From an uncultured Burkholderiales bacterium (GTDB lineage: Bacteria > Pseudomonadota > Gammaproteobacteria > Burkholderiales > Burkholderiaceae_C), in the NCBI GenBank assembly GCA_943908475.1, contig CALTTG010000010.1, positions 18,119 through 82,118 of the forward strand: DNA of 64,000 nt. The letters run 5' to 3'. This document shows positions 41,077 through 48,978 of this stretch, piece after piece (position 1 is the stretch's first letter; each line of letters opens with the position of its first letter). The translations under genes were made by a program, and so were the position numbers. A model generated the notes under the pieces. The model saw nothing but the letters and a program-made list of their open reading frames with translations, did no database searches and had not been told where the DNA came from.

Positions 41077-42147
41077 GTGCCCACCGAGCAACTAGCCCCT
41101 GTCACTCGCGGCCTGAGCGGGGTTCTGGCGACGCCCACTGTGTCGCTGGCCCACGCTCGTCTGCTGGTGCAAGTTTGCGCACAGCGTGGTGTGGCGCCTG
41201 AGCGCCTGTTGTCTGATGCCGGTTTGCCCCTGCAGTTGCTGGACCGTGAGCAAGGCGAAGTCTATGCGGCAGAGTACGCCTGTTTGATCCAGTCGGCCCT
41301 GTCGCTCACCCAAGACCCGTGTCTCGGGTTGGAGTTTGGCCTGAGCATGCCCGTGCGGATTCCCGGTCCGCTGGGGCAAGCCTTGCTCAGCGCCGGCAGC
41401 CTGGCCGATGCGCTGGAGGTGGCCGTCACCTATTGGGGGCTGATGGGGCGCTACATGGAGGTGCGGCTCGACCGGTTCGAGCACGAAGCCCACCTCACCG
41501 TGCGAGAGCGCATGCCGTTGGGGCCGCTTCAGCGCTTTGCGCTGGAAAGCATGATGGCCGGCTGGATTCACGTGGGCCGGCAGTTGGCGGGCATGCACCA
41601 GCGCAGCAGTGACACGGTGGTGTGTTTCACATTGCCGCGCATCGACGCCTTCGATCGTTATGCCTCGCGCATGCCGGTGGTTCGCTTCGATTGCCCAAGC
41701 AACCAGATCCTCATGTACTGGAAGGATTTGGACCTGTCTTTGCCTCAGGGGCACCCGGAAGCGGCCAGGCTCGCCAGGGCCGCTTGTGACGCCGAGCAGG
41801 ATCGCCTCAAGGAGCGCCGAGCCGATTTCGTTCAGCAGGTGGGTGATGCGCTGGCGCTGTCCTCAGAGGGCTATCCCACCATGGCCGAAGTGGCCCAGCG
41901 CTTGTCGGTGACGTCCCGTACCTTGGCGCGGCATTTGGAGCGACACGGGGTCACCTTCCGGCAGGTGATTGACCAGCATCGCCACCAGGAGGCTTGCACA
42001 CTGCTGTCGACCACGCTCTTGCCGGTCGACGAGATTGCGGTGCGTCTGGGCTACAACGATCCGGCCAATTTCACCCGAGCGTTCCGCCGATGGGCCGACT
42101 GTTCACCGTCTCAATACCGCACGCGCCAGCGCGAAGCACGCGGCTGA
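41077..42147 (+). CDS. AraC family transcriptional regulator
   Basis: The 356-residue protein has an N-terminal ligand-binding domain of the Arabinose_bd type (about 15-200, with PGPLGQALLSAGSLADALEV) and a C-terminal AraC HTH pair (about 265-350, with MAEVAQRLSVTSRTLARHLE and DEIAVRLGYNDPANFTRAFRRW). The GTG at 41077 is chosen because upstream in-frame sequence lies opposite the FrmR-like gene. The regulon is unknown; sulfate genes follow 135 bases later. Confidence 0.85.
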   Translation: MPTEQLAPVTRGLSGVLATPTVSLAHARLLVQVCAQRGVAPERLLSDAGLPLQLLDREQGEVYAAEYACLIQSALSLTQDPCLGLEFGLSMPVRIPGPLGQALLSAGSLADALEVAVTYWGLMGRYMEVRLDRFEHEAHLTVRERMPLGPLQRFALESMMAGWIHVGRQLAGMHQRSSDTVVCFTLPRIDAFDRYASRMPVVRFDCPSNQILMYWKDLDLSLPQGHPEAARLARAACDAEQDRLKERRADFVQQVGDALALSSEGYPTMAEVAQRLSVTSRTLARHLERHGVTFRQVIDQHRHQEACTLLSTTLLPVDEIAVRLGYNDPANFTRAFRRWADCSPSQYRTRQREARG

Positions 42148-42282
42148 GTCCTTCTTCATCGGTTCTGTCGACATGAGCCCGCGATGCTTGTTTTGAGCAG
42201 AATCATGGGCGCAATCCTTCGTTCTCAGGTTGGGGTGCTCTCTCTACAGTGAGTTCATTCCCACGGTATGAAGGACCTTTGA

Positions 42283-43293
42283 ATGAACCCGATTGCTCTG
42301 GCTGCTGCAGCGGTGGCCCTGACAACGTCTCTCTTGGTGCCTGCGGTCGCCCACGCCAAAGAGCTTGTGTTGTTGAATGTTTCCTACGATCCGACCCGAG
42401 AGTTCTACCAAGATTTCAACAAGGCATTTGCCCGGCACTGGAAGGCCCAAAGCGGCGACGATGTCGTCATTCGCACCTCTCACGGTGGGTCGGGCAAACA
42501 AGCGCGCTCTGTGATCGATGGCCTGGAAGCAGACGTGGTCACGCTCGCGTTGGCCTACGACATCGACGAGATCAGCGCGCGTTCAGGGCTTCTGCCGGCC
42601 CGCTGGCAAGAGCGTTTGGCGCACCGCAGCGCACCGTACACCTCGACGATCGTGTTCCTGGTCCGCAAGGGCAATCCCAAAGGCATCAAGGATTGGCCTG
42701 ACCTGGCCAAACCTGGGGTGCAGGTCATCACGCCGAATCCCAAAACCTCCGGAGGCGCTCGTTGGAACTACCTGGCGGCCTGGGGCTATGAGCGTCAGCG
42801 CACCGGCTCGGACGCCCAAGCCAGGGCATTCGTGAGCAAGCTGCTGGGCAACGTGCCGGTGCTGGACTCCGGTGCACGCGGGGCCACCACCACTTTTGTC
42901 GAGCGAGGTTTGGGCGATGTGCTGTTGACCTGGGAGAACGAGGCCCTGTTGGCCATCAAAGAGCTGGGGCCCGACAAGTTCGACATCGTGGCGCCCTCAG
43001 TGAGCATCCTGGCGGAGCCGCCGGTGGCGCTGGTGGACAAAGTGGTGGACCGACGTGGCACACGCCAAGTCTCTCAAGCCTACTTGACCTACCTCTATTC
43101 ACCGGTGGGGCAGGATTTGGCCGGTCAGAACTACTACCGGCCCGTCGATCCGGTCGTCGCCCGCAAGTACGCCGCTCAGTTTCCGCCCATCCAGCTGTTC
43201 AGACTCGATGAGGTGTTTGGCAACTGGGCTCAGGCGCAGCGCACCCACTTCGCAGATGGTGGCGTGTTCGATCAGATCTACCTCAAGCGTTGA
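42283..43293 (+). CDS. sbp: Sulfate/thiosulfate ABC transporter substrate-binding protein
   Basis: The 336-residue protein has a signal peptide (hydrophobic core about 5-20, cleavage after AHA at about residue 25) and the sulfate-binding protein fold: LLNVSYDPTREFY, SHGGSGKQA and TPNPKTSGGARWN are typical. It delivers sulfate or thiosulfate to CysTWA in the periplasm. AAGGACC upstream supports the ATG. It heads an operon sbp-cysT-cysW-cysA with gaps of 3 and 4 bases and a 4 bp overlap. Confidence 0.95.
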   Translation: MNPIALAAAAVALTTSLLVPAVAHAKELVLLNVSYDPTREFYQDFNKAFARHWKAQSGDDVVIRTSHGGSGKQARSVIDGLEADVVTLALAYDIDEISARSGLLPARWQERLAHRSAPYTSTIVFLVRKGNPKGIKDWPDLAKPGVQVITPNPKTSGGARWNYLAAWGYERQRTGSDAQARAFVSKLLGNVPVLDSGARGATTTFVERGLGDVLLTWENEALLAIKELGPDKFDIVAPSVSILAEPPVALVDKVVDRRGTRQVSQAYLTYLYSPVGQDLAGQNYYRPVDPVVARKYAAQFPPIQLFRLDEVFGNWAQAQRTHFADGGVFDQIYLKR

Positions 43294-43296
43294 CCC

Positions 43297-44139
43297 ATGT
43301 TGCTGTCTCGCGCGTTGTTGCGACGTCAGACCGTGTTGCCCGGTTTTGACCTGGCGCTCGGTTTGACCCTCCTGTACCTCAGCCTCATTGTGCTGATCCC
43401 GTTGTCGGCCACCTTTTTGAAAACAGCGTCCATGACGTGGCCCGATTTCGTGGACACCGTCACGTCCCCTCGCGTGGTGGCCTCGTATCAGTTGACCTTC
43501 GGCGCATCGGTGCTCGCGGCCATGGTCAACGGGGTGTTTGGTCTGTTGGTGGCCTGGGTGCTGGTGCGATACGACTTTGTTGGCCGACGGGTGGTGGATG
43601 CACTGGTGGACCTGCCTTTTGCGCTGCCCACCGCCGTGGCGGGCATCACCCTGACTGGGCTGTATGCCGGCAACGGCTGGATCGGTCAGTACCTGGAGCC
43701 CTTGGGTCTGAAAGTGGCCTTCACGCCCGTGGGGGTGTTCGTGGCCATGACCTTCATTGGCTTGCCCTTTGTGGTGCGGACGGTTCAGCCCGTGCTGGAG
43801 GACTTGGCCAGTGAGCTGGAGGAGGCCTCTGCCACCCTGGGGGCCAGTCGTTGGCAGACGTTCATCCAGGTGATCCTGCCCATTCTCATGCCGGCCTTGC
43901 TGACGGGTTTTGCCCTGGCATTTGCCCGTGCCCTGGGTGAATACGGCTCGATCATTTTCATCGCCGGCAACATGCCGATGGTCTCTGAGATCACCCCGCT
44001 GCTGATCATCACCAAGCTGGAGCAGTACGACTATGCCGGTGCCACCGCGATTGCGGTCGTCATGCTGGTCATGTCGTTCGCGCTGCTGCTGGCCATCAAT
44101 GCGCTGCAGGCCTGGACCCGCAAGCGTCAAGGGAAGTGA
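43297..44139 (+). CDS. cysT: Sulfate ABC transporter permease CysT (CysU)
   Basis: The 280-residue inner-membrane permease has about six transmembrane segments and the EAA-type loop near ASATLGASRWQTFIQV. The FALPTAVAGITLTGLYAGNG segment is typical of CysT/CysU. It forms the channel together with CysW. Confidence 0.95.
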   Translation: MLLSRALLRRQTVLPGFDLALGLTLLYLSLIVLIPLSATFLKTASMTWPDFVDTVTSPRVVASYQLTFGASVLAAMVNGVFGLLVAWVLVRYDFVGRRVVDALVDLPFALPTAVAGITLTGLYAGNGWIGQYLEPLGLKVAFTPVGVFVAMTFIGLPFVVRTVQPVLEDLASELEEASATLGASRWQTFIQVILPILMPALLTGFALAFARALGEYGSIIFIAGNMPMVSEITPLLIITKLEQYDYAGATAIAVVMLVMSFALLLAINALQAWTRKRQGK

Positions 44140-44143
44140 CCCC

Positions 44144-45016
44144 ATGAGTTCCATTGCCCCTCCCAACCACAGCCGGGCCACCCAAGAGCCGGCCTGGGTT
44201 CGATGCACCCTGATCGGCGTGGCCTTGACTTTCCTGTCGCTGTTTTTGTTCGTGCCCTTGGTGTCGGTGTTCGTCGAAGCCTTCAAAAAGGGCTGGGACG
44301 TCTACCTGGCGGCCGTGACCGAGCCCGATGCGCTGTCGGCCATTGTGCTGACCCTGACCGCCGCGGTCATTGCCGTGCCGCTCAATCTGGTCTTTGGCAT
44401 TTCGGCCGCCTGGGCCATCGCCAAGTTTGACTTCCGTGGCAAGAGCATCCTGCTCACCTTGATCGACCTGCCGTTCTCGGTGTCACCCGTGATCGCTGGC
44501 CTCATTTATGTGCTGGTCTTTGGCCTGCAGGGCTGGTGGGGGGAGTGGTTGCGAGACCATGACCTCAAGGTCATCTTTGCCGTGCCGGGCATTGTGCTGG
44601 CCACCATCTTTGTGACGTTCCCTTTTGTGGCCCGTGAACTCATTCCCCTGATGCAAGCCCAGGGGCAGGAGCAAGAGGAGGCCGCGCGCGTGCTGGGCGC
44701 ATCGGGGTGGCAAACCTTCTGGAAGGTCACCTTGCCCAACGTGAAGTGGGCCTTGTTGTACGGGGTGATCCTGTGTAACGCGCGGGCCATGGGTGAGTTC
44801 GGCGCCGTCTCGGTGGTGTCTGGACACATCCGAGGGCAGACCAACACCTTGCCCCTCCACATTGAAATCCTCTACAACGAGTACCAGTTCGCGGCGTCCT
44901 TTGCCGTGGCATCCTTGCTGGCCAGCCTGGCCCTGGTCACCCTCGTGCTGAAATACATCGTCGAACGCCGTGTCCAGCAACAGCTGGTGCAGGCCAAGGC
45001 CGGAGCCGCCTCATGA
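44144..45016 (+). CDS. cysW: Sulfate ABC transporter permease CysW
   Basis: The 290-residue permease has six predicted membrane segments and the CysW-type EAA loop in RVLGASGWQTFWKVTLPNV. The start ATG 44144 lies 4 bases after the cysT stop, and its stop overlaps cysA (45013-45016). It partners CysT. Confidence 0.95.
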   Translation: MSSIAPPNHSRATQEPAWVRCTLIGVALTFLSLFLFVPLVSVFVEAFKKGWDVYLAAVTEPDALSAIVLTLTAAVIAVPLNLVFGISAAWAIAKFDFRGKSILLTLIDLPFSVSPVIAGLIYVLVFGLQGWWGEWLRDHDLKVIFAVPGIVLATIFVTFPFVARELIPLMQAQGQEQEEAARVLGASGWQTFWKVTLPNVKWALLYGVILCNARAMGEFGAVSVVSGHIRGQTNTLPLHIEILYNEYQFAASFAVASLLASLALVTLVLKYIVERRVQQQLVQAKAGAAS

Positions 45017-46062
45017 GCATTGAAGTCAGAAACCTCGTCAAACGTTTTGGCAAGACCACGGTCTGCGATCAACTCAACCTCGACATCCCCTCTGGGGAAC
45101 TGGTGGCCTTGCTGGGGCCCTCGGGCTCGGGCAAGACCTCGTTGCTGCGCATCATTGCGGGCTTGGAGCAGCCCGACAGTGGCACCGTTCTCTTCAACGG
45201 TGAAGACACCACCCATGTGGCTGTGCGCGAGCGAAACGTGGGGTTCGTGTTTCAGCATTACGCCCTCTTTGGGCACATGACCATCTTCGAGAACGTGGCG
45301 TTTGGCCTGCGCGTGCGCCCCAAGGAGACGCGCCCCTCGGACGACGCCATTCGCACCAAGGTCTTGGACCTGCTCAAGCTGGTGCAACTGGACTGGATCG
45401 CAGACCGTTACCCCCATCAGTTGTCGGGCGGACAGCGTCAACGCATTGCGCTGGCTCGTGCCCTGGCGGTGGAACCCAAGGTGTTGTTGCTCGATGAGCC
45501 GTTTGGCGCACTCGATGCCAAGGTTCGCAAGGAACTGCGCCGGTGGTTGCGTCGACTGCACGATGAAATGCACATCACCAGCGTCTTCGTCACCCACGAC
45601 CAGGAAGAGGCCATGGAGGTGGCCGACCGCATCGTGGTGATGAATCAAGGGCGCATCGAGCAAGAAGGCGCTCCTGACGAGGTCTACGACCACCCGGCCA
45701 CGCCGTTTGTGCTGGAGTTCCTTGGCGATGTGAACCTGTTCCATGGCCGCGACCACGCGCCGGGCGCTGTGGCCGAGGCCAACAGCACGGGTTCTGGCCA
45801 GGACGTGAGCTATGTGCGCCCGCACGAGATCCAGGTCTTGGCCCACCCCGAAGCGGGCAGTTTGAGCGTGACCTTGGCCCATGTGCTGACCGTGGGGCCC
45901 AACACCCGGTTGGAGTTCAAGCGAGCCGATGGCGAAGGTGAGATCGATGTCGAACTCACCCGAGCGGAGTACGCGGCCCTGCGCGACAGTGGCGTGCTGC
46001 AGCCGGGGGCGGCTGTGCACCTCAAACCCCGCCGAGTCCGCAGTTTCTCGGTCGCGCCTTGA
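45013..46062 (+). CDS. cysA: Sulfate ABC transporter ATP-binding protein CysA
   Basis: The 349-residue ATPase has Walker A GPSGSGKTS near 35, signature LSGGQRQR near 135, Walker B LLLLDEPFGALD and the H-loop in VFVTHDQEEA. The C-terminal part (about 235-349) is a TOBE-like regulatory domain. It powers CysTW. Its ATG overlaps the cysW stop by 4 bp. Confidence 0.95.
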   Translation: MSIEVRNLVKRFGKTTVCDQLNLDIPSGELVALLGPSGSGKTSLLRIIAGLEQPDSGTVLFNGEDTTHVAVRERNVGFVFQHYALFGHMTIFENVAFGLRVRPKETRPSDDAIRTKVLDLLKLVQLDWIADRYPHQLSGGQRQRIALARALAVEPKVLLLDEPFGALDAKVRKELRRWLRRLHDEMHITSVFVTHDQEEAMEVADRIVVMNQGRIEQEGAPDEVYDHPATPFVLEFLGDVNLFHGRDHAPGAVAEANSTGSGQDVSYVRPHEIQVLAHPEAGSLSVTLAHVLTVGPNTRLEFKRADGEGEIDVELTRAEYAALRDSGVLQPGAAVHLKPRRVRSFSVAP

Positions 46063-46086
46063 TCTGACGAGCCTGCCCAGCGCATT

Positions 46087-46119
46087 CCCCGGTGTTTGCC
46101 TCAAGGGCAGATGCCGGGG
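46087..46119 (+). terminator. Hairpin after cysA (terminator-like without T tract)
   Basis: CCCCGG (46087-46092) pairs with CCGGGG (46114-46119), with an inner TGCC/GGCA stem. No run of T follows, so it may only mark or stabilise the 3' end of the sulfate mRNA. It lies between cysA and the TetR gene. Confidence 0.35.
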
Positions 46120-46139
46120 GCGCTGATAGACTCGACCGA

Positions 46140-46826
46140 ATGTCTCCCGCTCGCCCGACTCCGGTCCTCAATCCGCAAGCCTTGCGCGTGCCGGAGCTGG
46201 GCATCAAGAAGGCCCCTGAGCAAAAACGCTCGCAGGAAACCTACGAGCGCATTTTGCACGTCACCGCCGGTTTGTTGGCGGACGTGGGCGTCGAGCGGCT
46301 GTCCACCAACTTGGTGTGTCAGCAAGCGGGTTTGGCGCCCACCGCCTTGTACCGCTACTTCCCCAACAAGTACGCGCTCTTGCACGAATTGGGCGTTCGC
46401 CTGATGAATGCTCAGAACGTGTTGGTGGAACAGTGCCTCACGCGGCAGGCCCTGACCGAACCCGCCACCCATTTGCAGCCGGCGATGGTGGCCTTGTTCC
46501 TCGCGACCCATCGCGTGACCATGGACACCCGAGGTGGGGTCTGGATCATGCGGGCACTGCGGGCCGTTCCCGCCTTGCAGGATGTCCGCATCCAATCGCA
46601 CCAGACCGTGACGGCCGAGATGCACCAGGGTCTGATGGGCTTGTATCCCGACGCCAATGCTCAAGCCTTGCACACCACCGTGCGCATGTCGGTCGAGCTG
46701 GTTTACGCCATGGTCGAGATGCTCTTCGACGACGCCAGTTTGGAAGTCGAGCGCGTGGCTCAGACCACGGCCCAAATGGTCTACGACATGTTCGATCGCG
46801 TGGGCGTCATCCGCCCCGCGACATGA
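46140..46826 (+). CDS. TetR family transcriptional regulator
   Basis: The 228-residue protein has the TetR HTH at about 25-75: QETYERILHVTAGLLADVG followed by LVCQQAGLAPTALYRYF. The C-terminal ligand domain shows no recognised signature. It separates cysA from cysB, where many relatives have them adjacent, and its stop is one base from the convergent cysB stop. The target is unknown. Confidence 0.85.
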   Translation: MSPARPTPVLNPQALRVPELGIKKAPEQKRSQETYERILHVTAGLLADVGVERLSTNLVCQQAGLAPTALYRYFPNKYALLHELGVRLMNAQNVLVEQCLTRQALTEPATHLQPAMVALFLATHRVTMDTRGGVWIMRALRAVPALQDVRIQSHQTVTAEMHQGLMGLYPDANAQALHTTVRMSVELVYAMVEMLFDDASLEVERVAQTTAQMVYDMFDRVGVIRPAT

Positions 46827-46827
46827 C

Positions 46828-47772
46828 TCAGATCTCGAACCGTTCGCCGATTTCGGCGTTGGCCGCCATCTCCACCACCTTGCGGGTCAGTGGCGGCGCG
46901 AAGGTTTCGATGAAGGCGTAGACGTAGCTGCGCAGGAATGCGCCTCGGCGAAACGCCAAGCGGGTCATGTTGACTTCAAACAGGTGACCGGCATCCAGGG
47001 CGCGCAAGTTGCGGTCGCGGTCCTCATCGTAGGCGATCGAGGCGACCACCCCCACACCCATGCCCAGTTCCACATAGGTCTTGATCACGTCCGCGTCCAT
47101 CGCGCTCAAGACGATCGAGGGGCTGAGTCCCTCACGAGAAAAAGCCTCGTCGATGTGAGCGCGGCCGGTGTAGCCGGTTTCGTACGTGATGAGCGGGAAC
47201 CGGGCCAAGCGTTGCAGCGTCAGCGGTTCGCCGTCCAGCAGCGGGTGGCCAGGGGGCACCACCACCGAGTGGGTCCAGCGGTAGCAGGGCAGGGTGACCA
47301 GTTGGTCGTACTGGGCCAACGCCTCGGTGGCGATGCCGATGTCGGCTTCTCCGCTCAGCAGCATGTCAGCCACTTGGCGAGGGGAGCCCTGGTGCAGGCT
47401 CAGAGTGACTTGAGGAAAGAGTTGCCGGAAGTCTCGCACCGCCGAGGGCAGGGCGTAACGGGCCTGTGAGTGGGTGGCGGCGATCGACAATGGACCGGCC
47501 CCGTGCTCCGAAAAATCCTTGGAGGCGTTGCGGAGGTTGTCGGCATCGGCCAACAAGCGTTCAATGATGGGCAGCACCTGGACGCCGGGCTCGGTCATGC
47601 CGGTCAGGCGTTTGCCCACCCGGATGAACAGTTCGATGCCCAGCTCGTCCTCGAGTTCACGGATCTGTCGGCTCACGCCCGGCTGGGACGTGTGCAGCGC
47701 GTTGGCGACCTCGGTGAGGTTGAATCCACGGCGCACCGCCTCCCTCACCGATCGCAATTGTTGAAAGTTCAT
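46828..47772 (-). CDS. cysB: LysR-type regulator CysB
   Basis: The 314-residue protein matches CysB: MNFQQLRSVREAVRRGFNL at the start, HTH NLTEVANALHTSQPGVSRQI, and the effector domain with THSQARYALP and the FPLITYETGYTGR segment. It activates sulfate assimilation and uptake, with N-acetylserine as inducer in enterics. ATG 47772 has GAGG upstream; a GTG two codons earlier is an alternative. It is convergent to the TetR gene. Confidence 0.93.
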   Translation of the reverse strand: MNFQQLRSVREAVRRGFNLTEVANALHTSQPGVSRQIRELEDELGIELFIRVGKRLTGMTEPGVQVLPIIERLLADADNLRNASKDFSEHGAGPLSIAATHSQARYALPSAVRDFRQLFPQVTLSLHQGSPRQVADMLLSGEADIGIATEALAQYDQLVTLPCYRWTHSVVVPPGHPLLDGEPLTLQRLARFPLITYETGYTGRAHIDEAFSREGLSPSIVLSAMDADVIKTYVELGMGVGVVASIAYDEDRDRNLRALDAGHLFEVNMTRLAFRRGAFLRSYVYAFIETFAPPLTRKVVEMAANAEIGERFEI

Positions 47773-47810
47773 GCGCACCTCTTCATTCGTTTATTGCATT
47801 TTGAACTTTG

Positions 47811-47829
47811 TTGTTTAGTTGCAAAACAA
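47811..47829. promoter_or_regulatory. AT-rich inverted repeat upstream of cysB
   Basis: TTGTTT (47811-47816) and AAACAA (47824-47829) flank a 7-base centre, within a roughly 60-base AT-rich island (47790-47840) just upstream of cysB. This is a likely promoter/operator, possibly for CysB autoregulation. The 185-base gap up to the LD-carboxypeptidase gene holds nothing else recognisable. Confidence 0.35.
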
Positions 47830-47957
47830 ATAAATCCAACCATGCTTGTTCGAAAAACGCATGAGTTGCCCTGCAGCGCGCCAGGACGTTGAAGTCGCCA
47901 CCATCCTTGCCACTAGACTCGCTCCTGCTGTGTTTGGCAGCGCCACCTGGTCCGCCT

Positions 47958-48956
47958 GTGTCTTCCAAAGCCTCTGTTTCCACCGTTGCCCCGTTCGCTG
48001 TCCTTGCTGAACCTGAGTCCGCTCCCCTCAAGCTGACCGTGTTCAGTCCCGCAGGCGTGGTGCCCCAGGCCGCCTCAGCGCGCCGGGCGGTCAAGCGCTT
48101 GAAGGCGCTGGGTTTTGCCCCCAGCCTGCACGCGTCTGCACTGTCCCGACACCAGCGCTTCGCCGGCACCGACGAGGCCCGGCTGGCGGCGTTGCATGAG
48201 GTGGCGCAGTCAGCGCCCGATGTGGCCCTTGCCACCCGTGGCGGCTACGGCTTGAGCCGTCTGCTCGATCAGATCGACTGGCCCCTCATGGCCCGCAGCG
48301 TGGAGCGCGGCACGGCGTGGGTGGGGTACAGCGATGTCACCGCCTTGCACCTGGGCGCGATGGCCCACAAGGCCAGTGGCCCGACCAAGGTGGGCGAGGG
48401 CGTCACGGCAGGCTTCTGGGCGGGCCCCATGGCTTGTGACGATTTCGGCCGGGACGACAGCGCCGAAGGGGGGGATGACGTCACTCAAGAGATCTTTGTC
48501 GAGGCCATGACGGGCCTGTTGGAAGCCGTGGGCTTTCGCACCGAGGCCGCGTTCGATGGCCTGGAGGTTGGCGGGCGCCTGTGGGGGGGCAACCTGTCGG
48601 TGGTTCAGGCCTTGCTGGGTACACCGCACTTTCCCAGGGTCAAAGGCGGCATCCTGTTCCTGGAAGATGTCAACGAGCACCCCTACCGCATCGAGCGCAC
48701 CTTGCTGCAGTTGCATCAAGCCGGTGTGCTGAGCCAGCAAAAGGCCGTGGTCTTGGGTGCATTCACCGCCTACAAAGCATCGCCGCTGGACAAGGGCTAC
48801 AGCCTGAAGTCGGCGATCGAGCACCTGCGTTCTGTGTGCCCCACCCCCATCCTCACGGGTTTGCCCTTTGGCCACGTGCCCACCAAGGTCTGCTTGCCCG
48901 TGGGTCGACAGGCGCAATTGGTGGTGCAAGGACGCGACGCCCTGATCCTTTGGTGA
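47958..48956 (+). CDS. ldcA: LD-carboxypeptidase (peptidase S66)
   Basis: The 332-residue protein matches the S66 family: FSPAGVV near the start, LATRGGYGLSRLLDQ, and the nucleophile serine in WVGYSDVTALH. The glutamate is likely in GRLWGGNLS or FLEDVNEHPYRIER, and the histidine in FGHVPTKV. LdcA trims the terminal D-alanine from murein tetrapeptides; MccF homologues cleave microcin C. It lacks a signal peptide, so it is cytoplasmic. The start may be GTG 47958 or TTG 47889. It is followed after 22 bases by a peptide ABC transporter operon, which suggests joint use of imported peptides. Confidence 0.82.
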   Translation: MSSKASVSTVAPFAVLAEPESAPLKLTVFSPAGVVPQAASARRAVKRLKALGFAPSLHASALSRHQRFAGTDEARLAALHEVAQSAPDVALATRGGYGLSRLLDQIDWPLMARSVERGTAWVGYSDVTALHLGAMAHKASGPTKVGEGVTAGFWAGPMACDDFGRDDSAEGGDDVTQEIFVEAMTGLLEAVGFRTEAAFDGLEVGGRLWGGNLSVVQALLGTPHFPRVKGGILFLEDVNEHPYRIERTLLQLHQAGVLSQQKAVVLGAFTAYKASPLDKGYSLKSAIEHLRSVCPTPILTGLPFGHVPTKVCLPVGRQAQLVVQGRDALILW

Positions 48957-48978
48957 GTCCTTCCCCCACAATGCATTC

